Made by a program: the position numbers and the translations under genes. Of a stretch of DNA of 64,000 bases, positions 44,186 to 55,872 are shown piece after piece. Below the pieces are notes generated by a model. The model worked only from the letters and a program-made list of their open reading frames with translations, searched no databases and had not been told where the DNA came from. The stretch covers positions 2,717,024-2,781,023 of the forward strand of contig CM039462.1 in NCBI GenBank assembly GCA_022414725.1, written 5' to 3'. Positions within the stretch are counted from its first letter, which is position 1, and every line of letters starts with the position of its first letter. This stretch comes from Microglena sp. YARC. Taxonomy: Eukaryota > Chlorophyta > Chlorophyceae > Chlamydomonadales > Chlamydomonadaceae.

Positions 44186-44671
44186 GGGTGTTGAGGAGTT
44201 GCGCAATATTGTTTGCGAATTGGGAGACAGCCCCGAAAGTTGTGGTGTGAGCTTGTCTTGGGAGAGCACTGTCCTTCCTAAGACAACTGAATGTTATGCA
44301 TGAGGGGCTGGGAGGGGTGAAGTTTTCGTAAAGATGAGACAGATGTGTTGGGTAGCATGGGTTAGGTAGGATCTGCCGCCACGTCGGCGCAGTCCACACA
44401 GGGCGATCTAATAGGATCCAATCTGTGCAGCCCATGCGAGCCCATCACATGCTCGTCATTGATAGACCATTCGATTCAGGCAAAATTGTAACTGACTTCC
44501 AACCTCCATACTAAGCTACCCCTGCTTCTCGGCTACAACATTGATAGGGAAGTAGTAGGATGCCACGGGGGTTTCTGGCTCAGCAACGCGCGACCTCATC
44601 CGAAGTTAATTATTTGCAAAGGCCTCTGCTGGAAAGCTTCTGAAACCCAATTATAGTAACCGCCCGCAAAG
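44186..44671. promoter_or_regulatory. Shared divergent intergenic region (putative bidirectional promoter)
   Basis: The two plastid-type genes are transcribed away from each other across 486 bp. I see no convincing TATA box. The segment holds both 5' UTRs and presumably both promoters. It is unusually free of simple repeats compared with everything around it, which fits selection to keep it clean. The promoter role is inferred from gene arrangement only. Confidence 0.5.
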
Positions 44672-47600
44672 ATGAGAAGTCTCATGCATGGCCGGGCCCC
44701 AGGCTCAATCGCTGCCAGCAGGCGGTCCAGGGGATCGGCGAGCTGCAGAGCTCCCTTGAGCCGATCTCAGGTGCAAGTGGAGGCGACAGCCTCGGGAAAT
44801 AGCCAAGCACCGCAGCAGGGACAACAATACCAGCCGCCGAACCGCGGCCAGCAAGTCCCCAGTCAGCAGCCAAGCATGCAGGGAGGAGTGCAGATGCGAG
44901 GGGGGCCGCAACAGCCATCTACCTTGTCTGCCCTGGTCAGGCGACCAGCGGTCCCATCCCCTCAGCCGGTCAGTCTCGAGCAGTCCCAAGTCCTGGGCAA
45001 GCAGGTCATCACATGCAATACTGGGCGCAGCCTAGGGGTGGCCTCCTTCATGTGGGTTGACCCCACCAAGGCCGAGGTTGTGTCACTAGACCTAGTGGAC
45101 AAGAAGGGGGGCAAGGGAAGCAACAACCGCAGCGCTAACATCCCATTCAGTGTGATCAACCAGATAGGGGACGTCATTCTGGTGGACGACGAGAGTGCGA
45201 TGTACCAGCAGCCCCTGGATGGGCGGTATGGTTTCTTGGTGCTCAGTGGCATGGAGGTAATACACTCAGGTGTTGACAGATAGGTTGCGTTTGTTTGGTA
45301 ACAGGTGGCAGTTTGGTTTGAACCAACACAAATAGTGGCTTGCAGACCTTTTGTGCCTATTCATAAAGGGGGTATTCTGGTGGCAATGAGGGATTTGGTG
45401 TCTTTGAAGGTTGGGCTCCTGTAGTGATTAGGTAGGCAACCCGAAGGCCGGCCCAGGGGGCAGGGCTGAAATTTGTGTGTCCTGGTAGTGGAAGGTTTGT
45501 CCAAATCAAGGTCATGGGTAGCGATCGGTACTGATAGCATGCAACATCAGGGGGAACTAAGCTCTGGTGGCATGCAAGGTGGTACTATTCAAATACGATA
45601 TGCGAGGTGGTGGCTGCACGCATGCATTAATTAATCAAGTGCCGTATAGGACATAGAAAAGGGTACACCCTACACAAGTCAATGCATCATGACAAGTCGC
45701 AGTACAACACAATACAACACAATACAGCAAGATACAGCACACACATACAATACAGCACAATACAACACAACACAAGACAGTGCAATGCATCACAAAAACA
45801 CAATACAACACAAAGCAACACAATATAGTACAGCATATTACAGCACACAAACACAATACAACACAATATAACACAACACAATACTGCACATTACAGCACA
45901 AAAACACAATACAACACAGTACAGCACAATACATCACAACACAATAGAGCGCATTACAGCATAAAAACACAATTCACCAAAGTACAACACAATGCAATGC
46001 AATACAACACAACACAATGCAACACAAGAAAACTCACCACAATACAACACAGCACAACACAATACAACACAATACAATACAGTACAGCACGACACAACGC
46101 AACATAGTAGAACACATTAAACCACAGTATAATACAATAATACACACAATAAAACACAAAAACACAATACAACACGACACAACACAACACAATGAAACAC
46201 AATACAATAGAACACAACACAATACAGCAAAAATACACAACACGGCACAATACATCACAGCACAATGAAACACTATGCAATAAAACACTGAACAACACAG
46301 TACAATACAGCATGTCACAACATTACACAGTAGAACACAATAAAACACACAATACAATGCAATACAACACAGTACAATACAGCATGACACAACATTACAC
46401 AGTAGAACACAATAAAACACACAATACAATGCAATACAACACAGCACAATACAGCATGACACAACATTACACAGTAGAACACAATAAAACACACAATACA
46501 ATGCAATACAACACAGTACAATACAGCATGACACAACATTACACAGTAGAACACAATAAAACACAAGAAACACACAAAACAATGCAATATGATACAATAC
46601 AATAAAACACAAATACGCAGTACAACACAATACAACACAACATAAGACAGTACAACACAACACAATTCGGCACTAGGCAACACAAAACAACGCAACACAA
46701 TTCGAAACTAGGCAACACAATACAACACAACACAATCCGACACTAGGCAACAAAATACAACACAACACAATCCGACACTATGCAACAAAATACAACACAA
46801 CACAATGTGAAACTATGCAATATGTATGGGTTTATGCCTCCTCCTGGGACTGCATTCTTGTGGCTTCTTGTACCTTTTAGGGGCATTTATGGCCTTATAT
46901 TGAGGTTCTTTACAGCGGCGATTTGGGCCAAAACGGGGTCAAAAGTAGTGAAATGCATAAATAGAGGTGAAAAATTATCTGTTCTGAGTGTACCTATGTG
47001 CCAGGCTCTGTCATGAGTAGGTGTAGGCAATGTGATATCATATGATATCAGGCAGGCATCTGTGTGCCTGTGTGCATGGCATGGCTATGTCATGAGTGCA
47101 GGTACACGCATGTCATTGGTAAAGGTACACGCAAGCCATTAGTAAAAGTACACACATGTCATGAGTGCAGGTACACGCATGTCATGAGTGCAGGGACACG
47201 CATGTCATTAGTAAAAGTATACACATGTCATGCGTGCAAGTACTTGCATGTCATTAGTAGAAGTACACGCATGTCATTAGTAAAAGGACATGCATGTCAT
47301 TAGTAAAAGGACATGCATGTCATTAGTAAAAGGACACGTATGTCATTAAGAAAAGTACACGCATGTCATTAGTAAAAGAACACGCATGTCATTACTCAAG
47401 GTACACGCATGCCATTGGTAAAAGTATACACATGACATGAGTGCAGGTACTTGCATGTCATTAGTAAAAGTACACGCATGTCATTAGTAAAAGGACACGT
47501 ATGTCATAAACAAAGTACACGCATGTCATGCGTAAAAGTACTTGCATGTCATTAGTACATGTAAACGCATGTCATGAGTACAAGTACACACATGGTATGA

Positions 47601-50600
47601 GTAAAAGTACACGCATGTCACGAGTAAAAGTACACGCATGTCATGAATAAAGGTACACGTATGTCATTAGGAAAAGTACATGCATGTGATGAGTACAAGT
47701 ACACGCATGTCATGAGTAAAAGTACAAGCATGTATTGAGTAAAAGTACTTGCATGTCATGAGTAACACACATGCCATTAGTAAAAGTACACGCATGTCAT
47801 GAGTAAAAGTACACACATGTATTGAGGGAAAGTACACGCATGTCATTAGGAAAAGTACATGATTGTCATGAGTAAAAGTACTAGCATGTGATGAGTAAAA
47901 GTACATGCATGTCATGAATACAAGTACACACATGTCATTAGTACAAGTACTAGCATGTGATGAGTAAAAGCACAAACCCAAAAATGCAAGTACTGTATAG
48001 GAGATAAGAAAGGGTGCACCCTACACTACTCAGTACAGCATGACACGTTGCAACACAACACAATAAAGCAAAATAAAGCACACATACAATACAACACAAT
48101 ACAACACAACACAATACAACACAGTACAACGCAACACAATACAGTACAGCACAATGTCTTGCTCTCTCTACTGAGTTTAACTTGTGCATGACTCTTACAT
48201 GATTGCAGGTTAAGACACGCTCTGGTGACTTTCTCGGCAAGGTACGGACCAATTCTGTGATCCTTACACGAGATCTTAACATGAGATCCTAACGTTATAT
48301 CTTGACATGAGATATTAACATGGGATCCTAACATGACATCCTAACATAAGATATTAGCATGAGATCCTAACATGAGATATTATAATTATATATCCTAACA
48401 TGAGATATTAACATGAGATATTAACATGACATCCTGACATAAGGTATTAACATGAAGATCTTAGCATGACATCCTAACATGACATCCTAACATGAGATCG
48501 TAACATGAGATATTAACATGAGATCCTAACATGAGATATTAACATGACATCCTAACATAAGATATTAAAATTAAGATCTTAACATGACATCCTAACATGA
48601 GATATTAACATGAGATCCGAACATGAGATTTTAACATGAGATCCGAACATGATATCTCAACGGGACATCCTAAAATGGGATATTGGCATGAAGATATTAA
48701 CATGAGATCCGAACCTGAGATCGTAACATGAGATCCGAACATGAGATTTTAACATGACATCCTAACATAAGATATTAACATGAGATCTTAACATGAGATC
48801 CTAATATAAGATATTAACATGAGATATAAACATGCGATGGCTGTGGTAGAATGAAAAAGAAAAAAACTAGGGGACCAGTGCGATTTTGACAACCCTACAA
48901 GTAAAGAAATTTACAATCAATTGTTTGCTTCTTAATTTGCGCTAAACTCTTTCAATCGAATAGTGCAAGGTACTGTTTTGTATTTCTTAGTTTGATTTAA
49001 ACTGTTCAGAGAGTTTTATAAATTATACCTGCTGCCCGGACACAGTCAATATCGGTTGTTAATATTATTGGGTCATTGTTAATATTGGGTCGTTCTGTTA
49101 TAGTGGAAGCTCTTAGCTGCCTAATACTCGGCAAGTCTTAGTCAGTTGCCCCCTTCCCTGAGGGGGACCACTTGCCAAGTCATAGTCAGTTGCCCCCTTC
49201 CCTGAGGGGGACCACTTGCCAAGTCTTAGTCAGTGGCCCCCTTCCCTGAGGGGGACCACTTGCCAAGTCTTAGTCAGTGGCCCCCTTCCCTGAGGGGGAC
49301 CACTTGCCAAGTCTTAGTCAGTGGCCCCCTTCCCTGAGGGGGACCACTTGCCAAGTCTTAGGCAGTGGCCCCCTTCCCTGAGGGGGACCACTTGCCAAGT
49401 CTTAGGCAGTGGCCCCCTTCCCTGAGGGGGACCACTTGCCAAGTCTTAGGCAGCTTTTATTTCAAGTACCGGCCCTCTGGGTAAGCTAGTACCGCCCATA
49501 GGCGGACTAGCGAACCCCCCCAAGGGGGCGGTACTCCAAGTACCGGCCAATTCCTCTGGGTAAGCTAGTTCCTTCCCTAGGCGGACTAGCTCACCCCCCC
49601 AAAGGGGGCGGTACTCCAAGTACCGGGCAATACCTCTGGGCGGTACCAGCAAGTGTTAGGCAGCTAAAAGCTTTTGCTAAGGTGATTGGAGGACCGCCCA
49701 GGGGGCCGGTACTTGAAAGGGGGGCGGTACTTGCGAGTATTGGGCAGCTCTTAGCTGCCTAATACTTGGACCCCCCTAAGGGGGGCGGTACCACAATTCT
49801 GAGGCAGCTTTCTTCTGGCCCACTATTGGTCATATAGTAAATATTGGGTCATATTCTTAATATTGGGTCATGTTTTGACCACAGCTACACATAACTGAAT
49901 AGCAGCGAACATCAACAAACCTGTACTGTTTACATATTGGATTGTGTTGTTAAGCTTCCACAGCTGCACATAACGCCAGAATTCTCGAGGACACATCAAG
50001 AGGAGACAGGCTGTCCTCGAAACTGACATTTATAACCATGCCTCTCATGGTCCTCCCAAGCTTAGTAACTGAGTAGCAGCAAACATGGTCGTGGCCTTCT
50101 GCAGGTCCGGGATTTTTCTTTCAGCCCTGACACGGGCACGATCTCAAGAATTGTGTATGACGACTTTGGGCTCTCCTTCCTGCCCGTCAACTTCTTCGAC
50201 ACCTTCTCTGTTAACCTCTCCAAGGTTCTCTCTTTCGGCCCTGGGGGGATCATCGTCACTGATGAGTCTAAGTAAGGAGATGTGTGTGTGTGTGTTTGTT
50301 TGTGAGAGTGTGTGTGTTTGTGTGTGTATCACGTTGCTGTCCTGTGTTCCTCCCGGTCAACTTCTTTGACACCTTCTCTGTTATCCTCTTCAACGTTCTT
50401 TCTTTTGGCCCTGGGGGGATCATTGTCACTGACGAGTATAGCTAAGGATATGTGTTTGTTTGTGGGAGTGTGTGTGTTTGTTTGTAGGAGTGTGTGTGTT
50501 TGTGTGTGTGTCACTTGGCTGTCCTGTCAACTTCTTTGGCGCCTTCTCTATTAACCTCTCCAACGTTCTTTCTTTTGGCCCTGGGGGGATCATTGTCACT

Positions 50601-53600
50601 GATGAGTCTAGGTAAGGAGATGTGTTTGCGTGTGTTTGTTTGTGAGAGTGTGTGTGTTTGTGTGTGTGTCACTTGGCTGTCCTGTGTTCCTGCCCGTCAA
50701 CTTCTTCGACGCCTTCTCTGTTAACCTCTCCAATGCGCTCTCTTTCGGCCCTGGGGGGATCATCGTTACTGATGAGTCTAGGTAAGGAGGTGTGTTTTCG
50801 TGTGTTTGTTTGTGAGAGTGTTTGTGTACGTCTCACTTTGCTGTCCTGTGTCCCTCCCCGCCAACTTCTTTTACACCTTCTCTGTTCACCTATCCAATGT
50901 GCTCTCTTTCGGCCCTGTGGGGATCATTGTAACTGATGAGTCTAGGTAGGGAGATGTGTGTTTGTGTAATGGTCTTTATCTTGCTGGTGTTTGAGTTTCT
51001 GTGTGTGTTTGTGTGTGTGTAATGGTCTTTATCTCGCTGGCGTTTGCGGTCCTGTGTGTGTTTAATGGTCTTACTCTTGCTGGCGTTTGAGGTCCTGAGT
51101 GTGTTTGTGTGTGTAATGGTCTTACTCTTGCTGGCGTTTGAGGTCCTGTGTGTGTTCGTGTGTGTGTAATGGTCTTACTCTTGCTGGCGTTTGAGGTCTT
51201 GTGTATGTTTGTGTGTGTGTGTAATGTTCTTACTCTTGCTGGTGTTTGCGGTCCTGTGTGTGTGTGTGTGTAATGGTCTTACTCTTGCTGGTGTTTGCGG
51301 TCCTGTGTGTGTGTGTAATGGTCTTACTCTTGCTGGCGTTTGAGGTCTTGTGTATGTTTGTGTGTGTGTGTAATGGTCTTACTCTTGCTGGTGTTTGCGG
51401 TCCTGTGTGTGTGTGTGTGTGTGTAATGGTCTTGCTCTTGCTGGCGTTTGCGGTCCTGTGTGTGTTCGTGTGTAATGGTCTTACTCATGCTGGTGTTTGC
51501 GGTCCTGTGTGTGTGTGTGTGTGTGTAATGGTCTTACTCTTGCTGGCGTTTGAGGTCCTGTGTGTGTTCGTGTGTGCGCAATGGTCTTACTCTTGCTGGC
51601 GTTTGAGGTCCTGTGTGTGTTCGTGTGTGTAATGGTCTTACTCTTGCTGGCGTTTGAGGTCTTGTGTCTGTTTGTGTGTGTGTGTAATGGTCTTACTCTT
51701 GCTGGTGTTTGCGGTCCTGTGTGTGTTCGTGTGTGTGTGTAATGCTCTTACTCTTGCTGGCGTTTGAGGTCCTGTGTGTGTGTGTAATGGTCTTACTCTT
51801 GCTGGTGTTTGCGGTCCTGTGTGTGTGTGTAATGGTCTTACTCTTGCTGGCGTTTGAGGTCTTGTGTATGTTTGTGTGTGTGTGTAATGGTCTTACTCTT
51901 GCTGGTGTTTGCGGTCCTGTGTGTGTGTGTGTGTGTAATGGTCTTACTCTTGCTGGTGTTTGCGGTCTGTGTGTGTGTGTGTGTGTGTAATGGTCTTACT
52001 CTTGCTGGTGTTTGAGGTCCTGTGTGTGTGTGTGTGTGTAATGGTCTTTACTCTTGCTGGGTTTGAGGTCCTGTGTGTGTGTGTAATGGTCTTTACTCTG
52101 TGTGTTGCTGGTGTTTGAGGTCCGTGTGTGTGTGTGTGTAATGGTCTTACTGTTGCTGTGTGTTTGGTCCTGTGTGTGTGTGTAATGGTCTTACTCTTGC
52201 TGGTGTTTGAGGTCCTGTGTGTGTGTGTAATGGTCTTACTCTTGCTGGTGTTTGAGGTCCTGTGTGTGTGTAATGGTCTTACTCTTGCTGGTGTTGAGGT
52301 CCTGTGTGTGTGTAATGGTCTTACTCTTGCTGGTGTTTGAGGTCCTGTGTGTGTGTGTAATGGTCTTACTCTTGCTGGTGTTTGAGGTCCTGTGTGTGTG
52401 TGTAATGGTCTTACTCTTGCTGGTGTTTGAGGTCCTGTGTGTGTGTGTAATGGTCTTACTCTTGCTGGTGTTTGAGGTCCTGTGTGTGTGTGTAATGGTC
52501 TTACTCTTGCTGGTGTTTGAGGTTCTGTGTGTGTTCGTGTGTGTGTGTGTGTCTTGCTGTCATGTGTGGTCTTGTGATTGTGTGTGCCTCCTGTCCTATG
52601 TTTGTGTGTGTCTCCCTCTCTTGCTGTCCTGCTAACCACTGTCAGATGTTTTATGCTACCAGTAGCAATCGCTACATCTGACCCTGTTGTGCCAAACCAT
52701 CCGCAACCACAAGAATCGAATCTCGGCTCCGCCCCCTAACCCCTCCGGGCCGGTGTTCTGGCCGTCTACCCAAACGCTACCAGGCGCCCAACCTTGAAAG
52801 GCACTAAATCCCTGAACGCTAACTGAAGACCCCCTTTCGGAAATGAAAAAAACTCTGCTGCCTGTGATCTTGGACCCGATCTGAGCCAAAAGCTAAGTTA
52901 AGCTAAGCATTACAGGAGAGCAGCAAAAGGACTGAGCAACCAGCAATCAAATATTCTTGCCTGCAAACAAACTTGTTTGACCTCTACCTCCACCAGCTTC
53001 TTTGCCCAATTTCAACCTCGTCCTCCATTTCCACCTCCACCTCCACCAGCTTGTTTGACCAATTTCAACCTCCACCTCCACCTCCACCAGCTTGTCACCA
53101 ATTTCAACCTCCATCTCCACCTCCACCTCCACCAGCTTGGTTGCCCAATTTCAACCTCCACCTCCACCTCCACCAGCTTGTCACCAATTTCAACCTCCAC
53201 CTCCACCTCCACCATGCCAATGTCAATGAATTCAAAATATTCTGCACGCACAGAAGTTGAATTTAGCAAATAATTAATAATTGAATTAACCACTTGGCAA
53301 TGCCTTGCGCAGGTATTCCGAGCAACGTGAGACAAGTGGACTCTTCGCCCTCATCCCCTCTCTCTTCCGCTCTATGAGCAACTCAGCCCCTGGCTCTGCT
53401 GGCAGCAGTGCTGGGGCCCTGACTGATGGGGGGGGCTACGGACGCGGGGGGGCCTTGCCCGAGGGTTACTCGTACAACCAGTGGGAGGAAGACGTACGAC
53501 GTTGGGAGATGGAGACTGGCCTCAGCTACAACCAGTACACGGCATCTCAGGGGGGCAGTCAGCTGCGCTACCTAGGCAGCTCGCCGACTGTTGCCGCTCC

Positions 53601-55872
53601 TGCTGCTCCCCTACGCACCCCCAGGCGGCTTGGCCCTGGCGCGGGGCCCTCTCCCCAGCCCCAGTTCAGCGGCAGGCCTGGGCAGCAGTTCAGCAGAGGT
53701 GCTGCTGCCCCTGCTGGGGGTAGCTACCCCCCAGCTGGGGGCTACACTCCACAAAGCTACCCCCAGCCCCAGCAACGGGCCCCCCGAGCATCGCCTGCAG
53801 GCTCGCCTGCCCCCTCACCCTCCAGCAACCCGTACCCCTACCAGCCCCAGCCAGCAGATCAGCGAGACTCAAGGCCTCCCTCCAGAGGGTACTCCTCAAC
53901 GGCCAACCAACCGCAACGGCAACAGCAGCCTGGGGGTAACCAGCCGGGGTCCAGGTCTCAGAACCCTCCCTCTGCAGGTAAAATTCAGTTTTTTTTGTTC
54001 GGCAAAATGAAGTTTTTTTTTATGGCAGGGGGAGGCCTTACGAGTGGTGGTATACAGGGTACTACTTCTCGCCAAATTGGTCAGCGCTTAAAGCGCACAA
54101 ACGTCTAATTGGTTAGTGTTTTTTCGTGCAAAAAACGCAAAACTGCGCGCTGCGCCCACAGGGGGTTGAAAAAACTGCGTTAAACGCGCTGAGGGGCCAA
54201 AAAGGCCGTGCGGCACTGCGCTGCCGCGCGCGCTTAGTGGTTTCCTGGTGGTGTATGGTAAATGTCGGATGTCAAACAGTTTTTTTTTAATCAAATGATC
54301 CAGTTTCTTTACCTAGCACTGCAAGGCTACTCGGCGGCACCAGCTTGGGGGCAACCAGCCACAGAAGTACTCAGGCACAAAGCCACAGTAGCCTTACTCA
54401 GCAGATACAAATGTAATGATAAACGTAAAGAAGTTCAACTTGTCTTCGGTTACATGGCTCCAGCCTTTTAGGCTCACATACACACACACCACACACACAT
54501 ACACACACACTCACACACACTCACATACACACACACTCACACACACACACACACTCACATACACACACACACATACACACACACATACACACACACACAC
54601 CACACTCACACATACACACACACACACTCCCTCCCTCAGCAGTTCAGCTTGTCCTTGGTTACATGGTTCCAGCCTTTAAGGCTCACACACACCACACACA
54701 CACCTTCACATACACCTTACGCACACCCTCACACACACACCCTCCCTCAGCAGTTCAGCTGGTCCTTGGTTACATGGCTCCAGCCATTAATGCTCACGCA
54801 CACACTCACACACACACTCACACACACACACCCTACACCCACCCTCACACACGCACCCTCCCTGGACAGGTGGTGGGAGCCCCCAAGCCCCCCCTCGCAG
54901 CAAAGCAGCATCCATGTCTTCTCCCCAATCGTTCCAGCCGTCCCCTGCCTCGTCCTCTGGAGTGCAGTATGACTCCTGGATGTCCTCAACTGGCAAGGGC
55001 AGTAAGGTAAGGGGCTTTGGCATATGGGTTGAGGGTGCGTGATTGGGGCGGTGGGAAAGAATGGAGTGTGTGTGAGAGAGAGAGCTGCCCAGAGATGGCT
55101 GAAAAAACTTGTAACAAGCCAATGCAATCCGGCATGTGTTTTATTTACAACCCCCTCCGCTACCTGTTTTCTTTTCACTCATTACACCCCACACTACCTG
55201 CGTGCTTACCACTTGTCGCACCCTACGCTACCTGGATGCGTACCGCTCATCACACCCTCCAGTACCTGTATCTGTCCCGCTTATCACAACCTCTATAGGT
55301 ATTCCACAGGGTATGCCCTCTATTATGCCACCACCACCTCCCACCATCACCACTGTACTTCTCCAAGTTCCTCCCAGAATCGTCAATTCCCCCATGTGTT
55401 ATATTTACAACCCCGTCCGCTACCTGTTTTGAGAGATGGCTGAAAAACAATCCGATCCAGTCCTGTATATGTTTTTTGGCGGAGCTCCCCCATCTGGGGG
55501 GCGGGAACCCCCAGGGTTACCCCGTTGTCCGTCTGTGCGTCCGACTGACCAAAAAATGAAGCCTGACACGTCAGCCAACTTTCTAATAGCTAATTGGCTT
55601 AAGTCAGCTCCATCGCTGTCACCTCTCATTCCATTGCCAACACACTACGCCAATTTCCCGCGTCGCTTGCACCGCTGCTTAGAGCTTGTCTATTCATCTC
55701 CCCCTCCACTACCTGAATGCTCACCATTCGTCCCAACTCCTCAACCTCGCTGTGTCTGCAGGCTCAGTGGATGTCAAGTGATGGAGATAGCTTTAAAAGT
55801 GTGTCGCTGGCCACCGGTTGGCCAGAGCGTTCACCATCTCCAAGTTCGTGGGAGGGCTACTACAAGGACTGA
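44672..55872 (+). CDS. Plastid-type PRC-barrel domain protein, complete, six exons
   Basis: Exons: 44672-45256, 48209-48241 (33-nt microexon), 50105-50271, 53313-53977, 54870-55006, 55762-55872 (stop TGA). They total 1698 nt, or 565 residues, and all phases match. Residues 1-40 (MRSLMHGRAPGSIAASRRSR and following) are basic, Ser/Ala-rich and acid-poor, a likely transit peptide. Residues 45-105 are Gln/Pro-rich. From 108, LGKQVITCNTGRSLG, MWVDPTKAEVVSLDL and QIGDVILVDDES form one PRC-barrel half. The microexon (VKTRSGDFLGK) plus exon 3 (VRDFSFSPDTGTISRIVYD...LSFGPGGIIVTDES) form the second. PRC-barrel proteins of this plastid/cyanobacterial type are poorly characterised. The remaining 300 residues are Ser/Pro/Gln/Gly-rich low complexity, with EGYSYNQWEEDVRRWEMETG near 320 and a last exon ending SWEGYYKD. 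In-frame TAG and TAA lie just upstream of the ATG. Introns 1-5 are filled with simple repeats, exon-derived copies and transposons. Function is unknown. Confidence 0.88.
45685..46810. repeat. ACAAT/ACAAC pentamer tract with a 72-bp higher-order repeat
   Basis: About 1.1 kb of ACACA, ATACA and ACAAC units. Between about 46310 and 46560 a block with AGCATGACACAACATTACAC and AGTAGAACACAATAAAACAC repeats four times nearly identically. In intron 1 of the PRC-barrel gene. Confidence 0.9.
46810..47060. other. Short unique intron segment
   Basis: No feature is recognised beyond a palindromic GATATCATATGATATC at about 47032-47049. Confidence 0.4.
47080..47975. repeat. About 24-bp minisatellite
   Basis: Roughly 38 variable units of AAGTACACGCATGTCATTAG plus TAAA type, in intron 1 of the PRC-barrel gene. 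Confidence 0.9.
48255..48840. repeat. CATGAGATCCTAA/CATGAGATATTAA minisatellite
   Basis: About 13-bp half units alternate irregularly for nearly 600 bp, starting within 20 bp of the donor of the 33-nt microexon. Confidence 0.9.
49120..49450. repeat. 44-bp tandem array of hairpin-forming units
   Basis: About seven units of GGCCCCCTTCCCTGAGGGGG plus ACCACTTGCCAAGTCTTAG(T)C. Each holds an inverted repeat, CCCCCT/AGGGGG. Confidence 0.9.
49460..49810. repeat. Interleaved inverted repeats of CCCCCAAGGGGGCGGTACT
   Basis: GTACCGCCC/GGGCGGTAC and TAGGCAGCT/AGCTGCCTA motifs recur in both orientations, so the segment could fold extensively. No gene. Confidence 0.7.
50340..50950 (+). repeat. Four tandem copies of the 3' half of exon 3 with donor (PRC-barrel gene)
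   Basis: Copies ending near 50444, 50612, 50783 and 50947 encode LPVNFFDTFSVNLSNV-type sequence and FGPGGIIVTDE. Copy 1 has lost the GT (GCTAAGG); copies 2-4 keep TCTAG|GTAAGG or GTAGGG. None begins with an acceptor. GT-rich spacers separate them. Confidence 0.88.
50960..52560. repeat. About 45-65-bp minisatellite with GT spacers
   Basis: More than 25 units contain AATGGTCTTACTCTTGCTGG and TGTTTGAGGTCCTGTGTGTG. The frames across it are period artefacts. In intron 3 of the PRC-barrel gene, continuing the exon 3-derived array. Confidence 0.9.
52978..53215. repeat. CCACCT-rich minisatellite
   Basis: Four to five units of CAATTTCAACCTCCACCTCC plus ACCTCCACCAGCTTG. Confidence 0.85.
54047..54255. 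mobile_element. hAT-like MITE, copy with near-perfect 8-bp target duplication
   Basis: The body, 54055-54247, starts CAGGGTACTAC and ends GTGGTTTCCTG (the complement of CAGGAAACCAC). Flanks GTGGTATA and GTGGTGTA differ at one of eight positions. The interior shares AAATTGGTCAGCGCTTAAAG and CTGCGCGCTGCGCCCACAGG with a copy near 59046-59237, and a head fragment lies inverted near 21556-21618. In intron 4 of the PRC-barrel gene. Confidence 0.6.
54425..54868. repeat. Three tandem units (about 110-200 bp) with CA tracts before exon 5 of the PRC-barrel gene
   Basis: Each unit has AACTTGTCTTCGGTTACATG or CAGCTTGTCCTTGGTTACAT, then TGGCTCCAGCC, CA repeats and an acceptor-like CACCCTCCCTCAGCAG resembling the true exon 5 acceptor (CACCCTCCCTGGACAG). 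This again suggests acceptor-edge copying. Confidence 0.7.
55470..55692 (+). repeat. Dispersed repeat R2, copy 4
   Basis: TTTTTTGGCGGAGCTCCC, GGGGGGCGGGAACCCCCAGG, GTTACCCCGTTGTCCGTC, GACACGTCAGCCAACTTTC and GCTGCTTAGAGCTTGTCTAT. In the last intron of the PRC-barrel gene. Confidence 0.8.

Noticed and set aside
43830..44303. 92-codon plus-strand frame over cis-prenyltransferase exon 1
   Set aside because: The minus strand continues in phase into unmistakable cis-prenyltransferase motifs; the plus frame has no splice partner.
44682..44989. Minus-strand frames opposite PRC-barrel exon 1
   Set aside because: Shadows of the plus-strand coding exon, which has clear domain motifs and correct splice phase.
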